Shown: piece by piece, positions 6,812-7,107 of the stretch
How the letters are laid out: every line of letters starts with the position of its first letter
Position numbering within the stretch: position 1 is the first letter of the stretch
From: an uncultured Faecalibacterium sp.
Lineage (GTDB): Bacteria > Bacillota > Clostridia > Oscillospirales > Ruminococcaceae
Reading direction: 5' to 3'
NCBI GenBank assembly: GCA_937915335.1
Contig: CALDLZ010000117.1
Coordinates: 1 to 7,107, forward strand
Length of the DNA stretch: 7,107 nt
Notes under the pieces: model-generated
What the model was told of the DNA's origin: nothing
Databases searched by the model: none
Seen by the model: only the letters and a program-made list of their open reading frames with translations
Translations under genes and position numbers: made by a program

Positions 6812-7107
6812 TTAATGATGGAACAGCCGGATGCCGCAGAAGGCCATGGCGATGCCGTACTTATTGCAGGTATCAATGACCTGCTGGTCACGGATGGAGC
6901 CGCCGGGCTGAACGATGGCGGTCACGCCGGAGCGGCGGGCGCGCTCGATGTTGTCGCCAAAGGGGAAGAAGGCATCGGAGCCCAGGCAGACACCGGTGAC
7001 GTGGCTCAGGTACTCCTTCTTTTCCTCAGCGGTCAGGGGCGCGGGCTGCTCGGTGAAGGTCTCGGCCCAGACATCATCGCCGATGACATCCTCTGGGGTG
7101 TCGCCAA
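6812..7107 (-). CDS. purH: AICAR transformylase (PurH), C-terminal 97 residues, cut by window edge
   Basis: This is the 3' end of the enzyme that transfers a formyl group from 10-formyl-THF to AICAR, giving FAICAR (step 9 of IMP synthesis). Translating the minus strand with TAA at 6812-6814 gives [20 protein letters not shown], then a glycine-rich [15 protein letters not shown], and the ending [14 protein letters not shown]. The SDAFFPF and QPGGSIRD motifs are typical of the transformylase active-site region. The RLFHH ending and [10 protein letters not shown] resemble human ATIC (recalled as DNVDRAKRSG, RLFHH) more than E. coli PurH. The N-terminal part is outside the window, so I cannot say whether an IMP cyclohydrolase domain is fused or whether this is the transformylase-only form found in some Clostridia. 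It is probably first among the visible genes of the operon. Confidence 0.93.
   Translation of the reverse strand, partial: GDTPEDVIGDDVWAETFTEQPAPLTAEEKKEYLSHVTGVCLGSDAFFPFGDNIERARRSGVTAIVQPGGSIRDQQVIDTCNKYGIAMAFCGIRLFHH

Noticed and set aside
6655..6891. A 78-codon minus-strand frame crossing the purH end and the repeat
   Set aside because: It overlaps the purH 3' end in another frame and continues into the hairpin repeat; composition is Ser/Gly/Pro-rich with no family resemblance.

Overview
The window is a stretch of a de novo purine biosynthesis operon. All recognisable genes lie on the minus strand, so transcription runs from high to low coordinates: purH (3' end only) -> purD -> purL -> purB (broken). 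The DNA is GC-rich with strongly GC-biased codons. PurL is the long single-chain type common in Firmicutes, and the purH-purD spacer holds a palindromic repeat of a kind I associate with gut Oscillospiraceae (Faecalibacterium / Gemmiger / Subdoligranulum group). That placement is an inference from memory, not a database result.

Layout. 6812-7107: the last 97 residues of the AICAR transformylase (PurH), running off the right edge. 6609-6811: a spacer with a 144-bp interrupted inverted repeat built of nested hairpins. 5307-6608: intact purD (GAR synthetase). 5242-5306: a short spacer with the purL ribosome binding site and a hairpin that shares an 11-nt end with the larger repeat. 1549-5241: intact purL (FGAM synthetase, 1230 aa, glutaminase domain fused). 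1499-1548: a short spacer with a strong Shine-Dalgarno sequence. 70-1498: purB (adenylosuccinate lyase), split across two frames by a small out-of-frame deletion near 1075-1081. 1-69: unassigned.

Together the genes cover de novo steps 2 (PurD), 4 (PurL), 8 (PurB) and 9 (PurH), plus the second PurB step in AMP synthesis. The operon promoter and any purine-responsive leader would lie to the right of the window. I see no terminator inside it.

The main anomalies are the purB lesion, the structured repeat and its possible relic, and the absence of TTA, CTA and TCA codons from the coding sequence. That absence leaves very long antisense reading frames open opposite each gene. I found no evidence of an undescribed system; this is mostly ordinary core metabolism.
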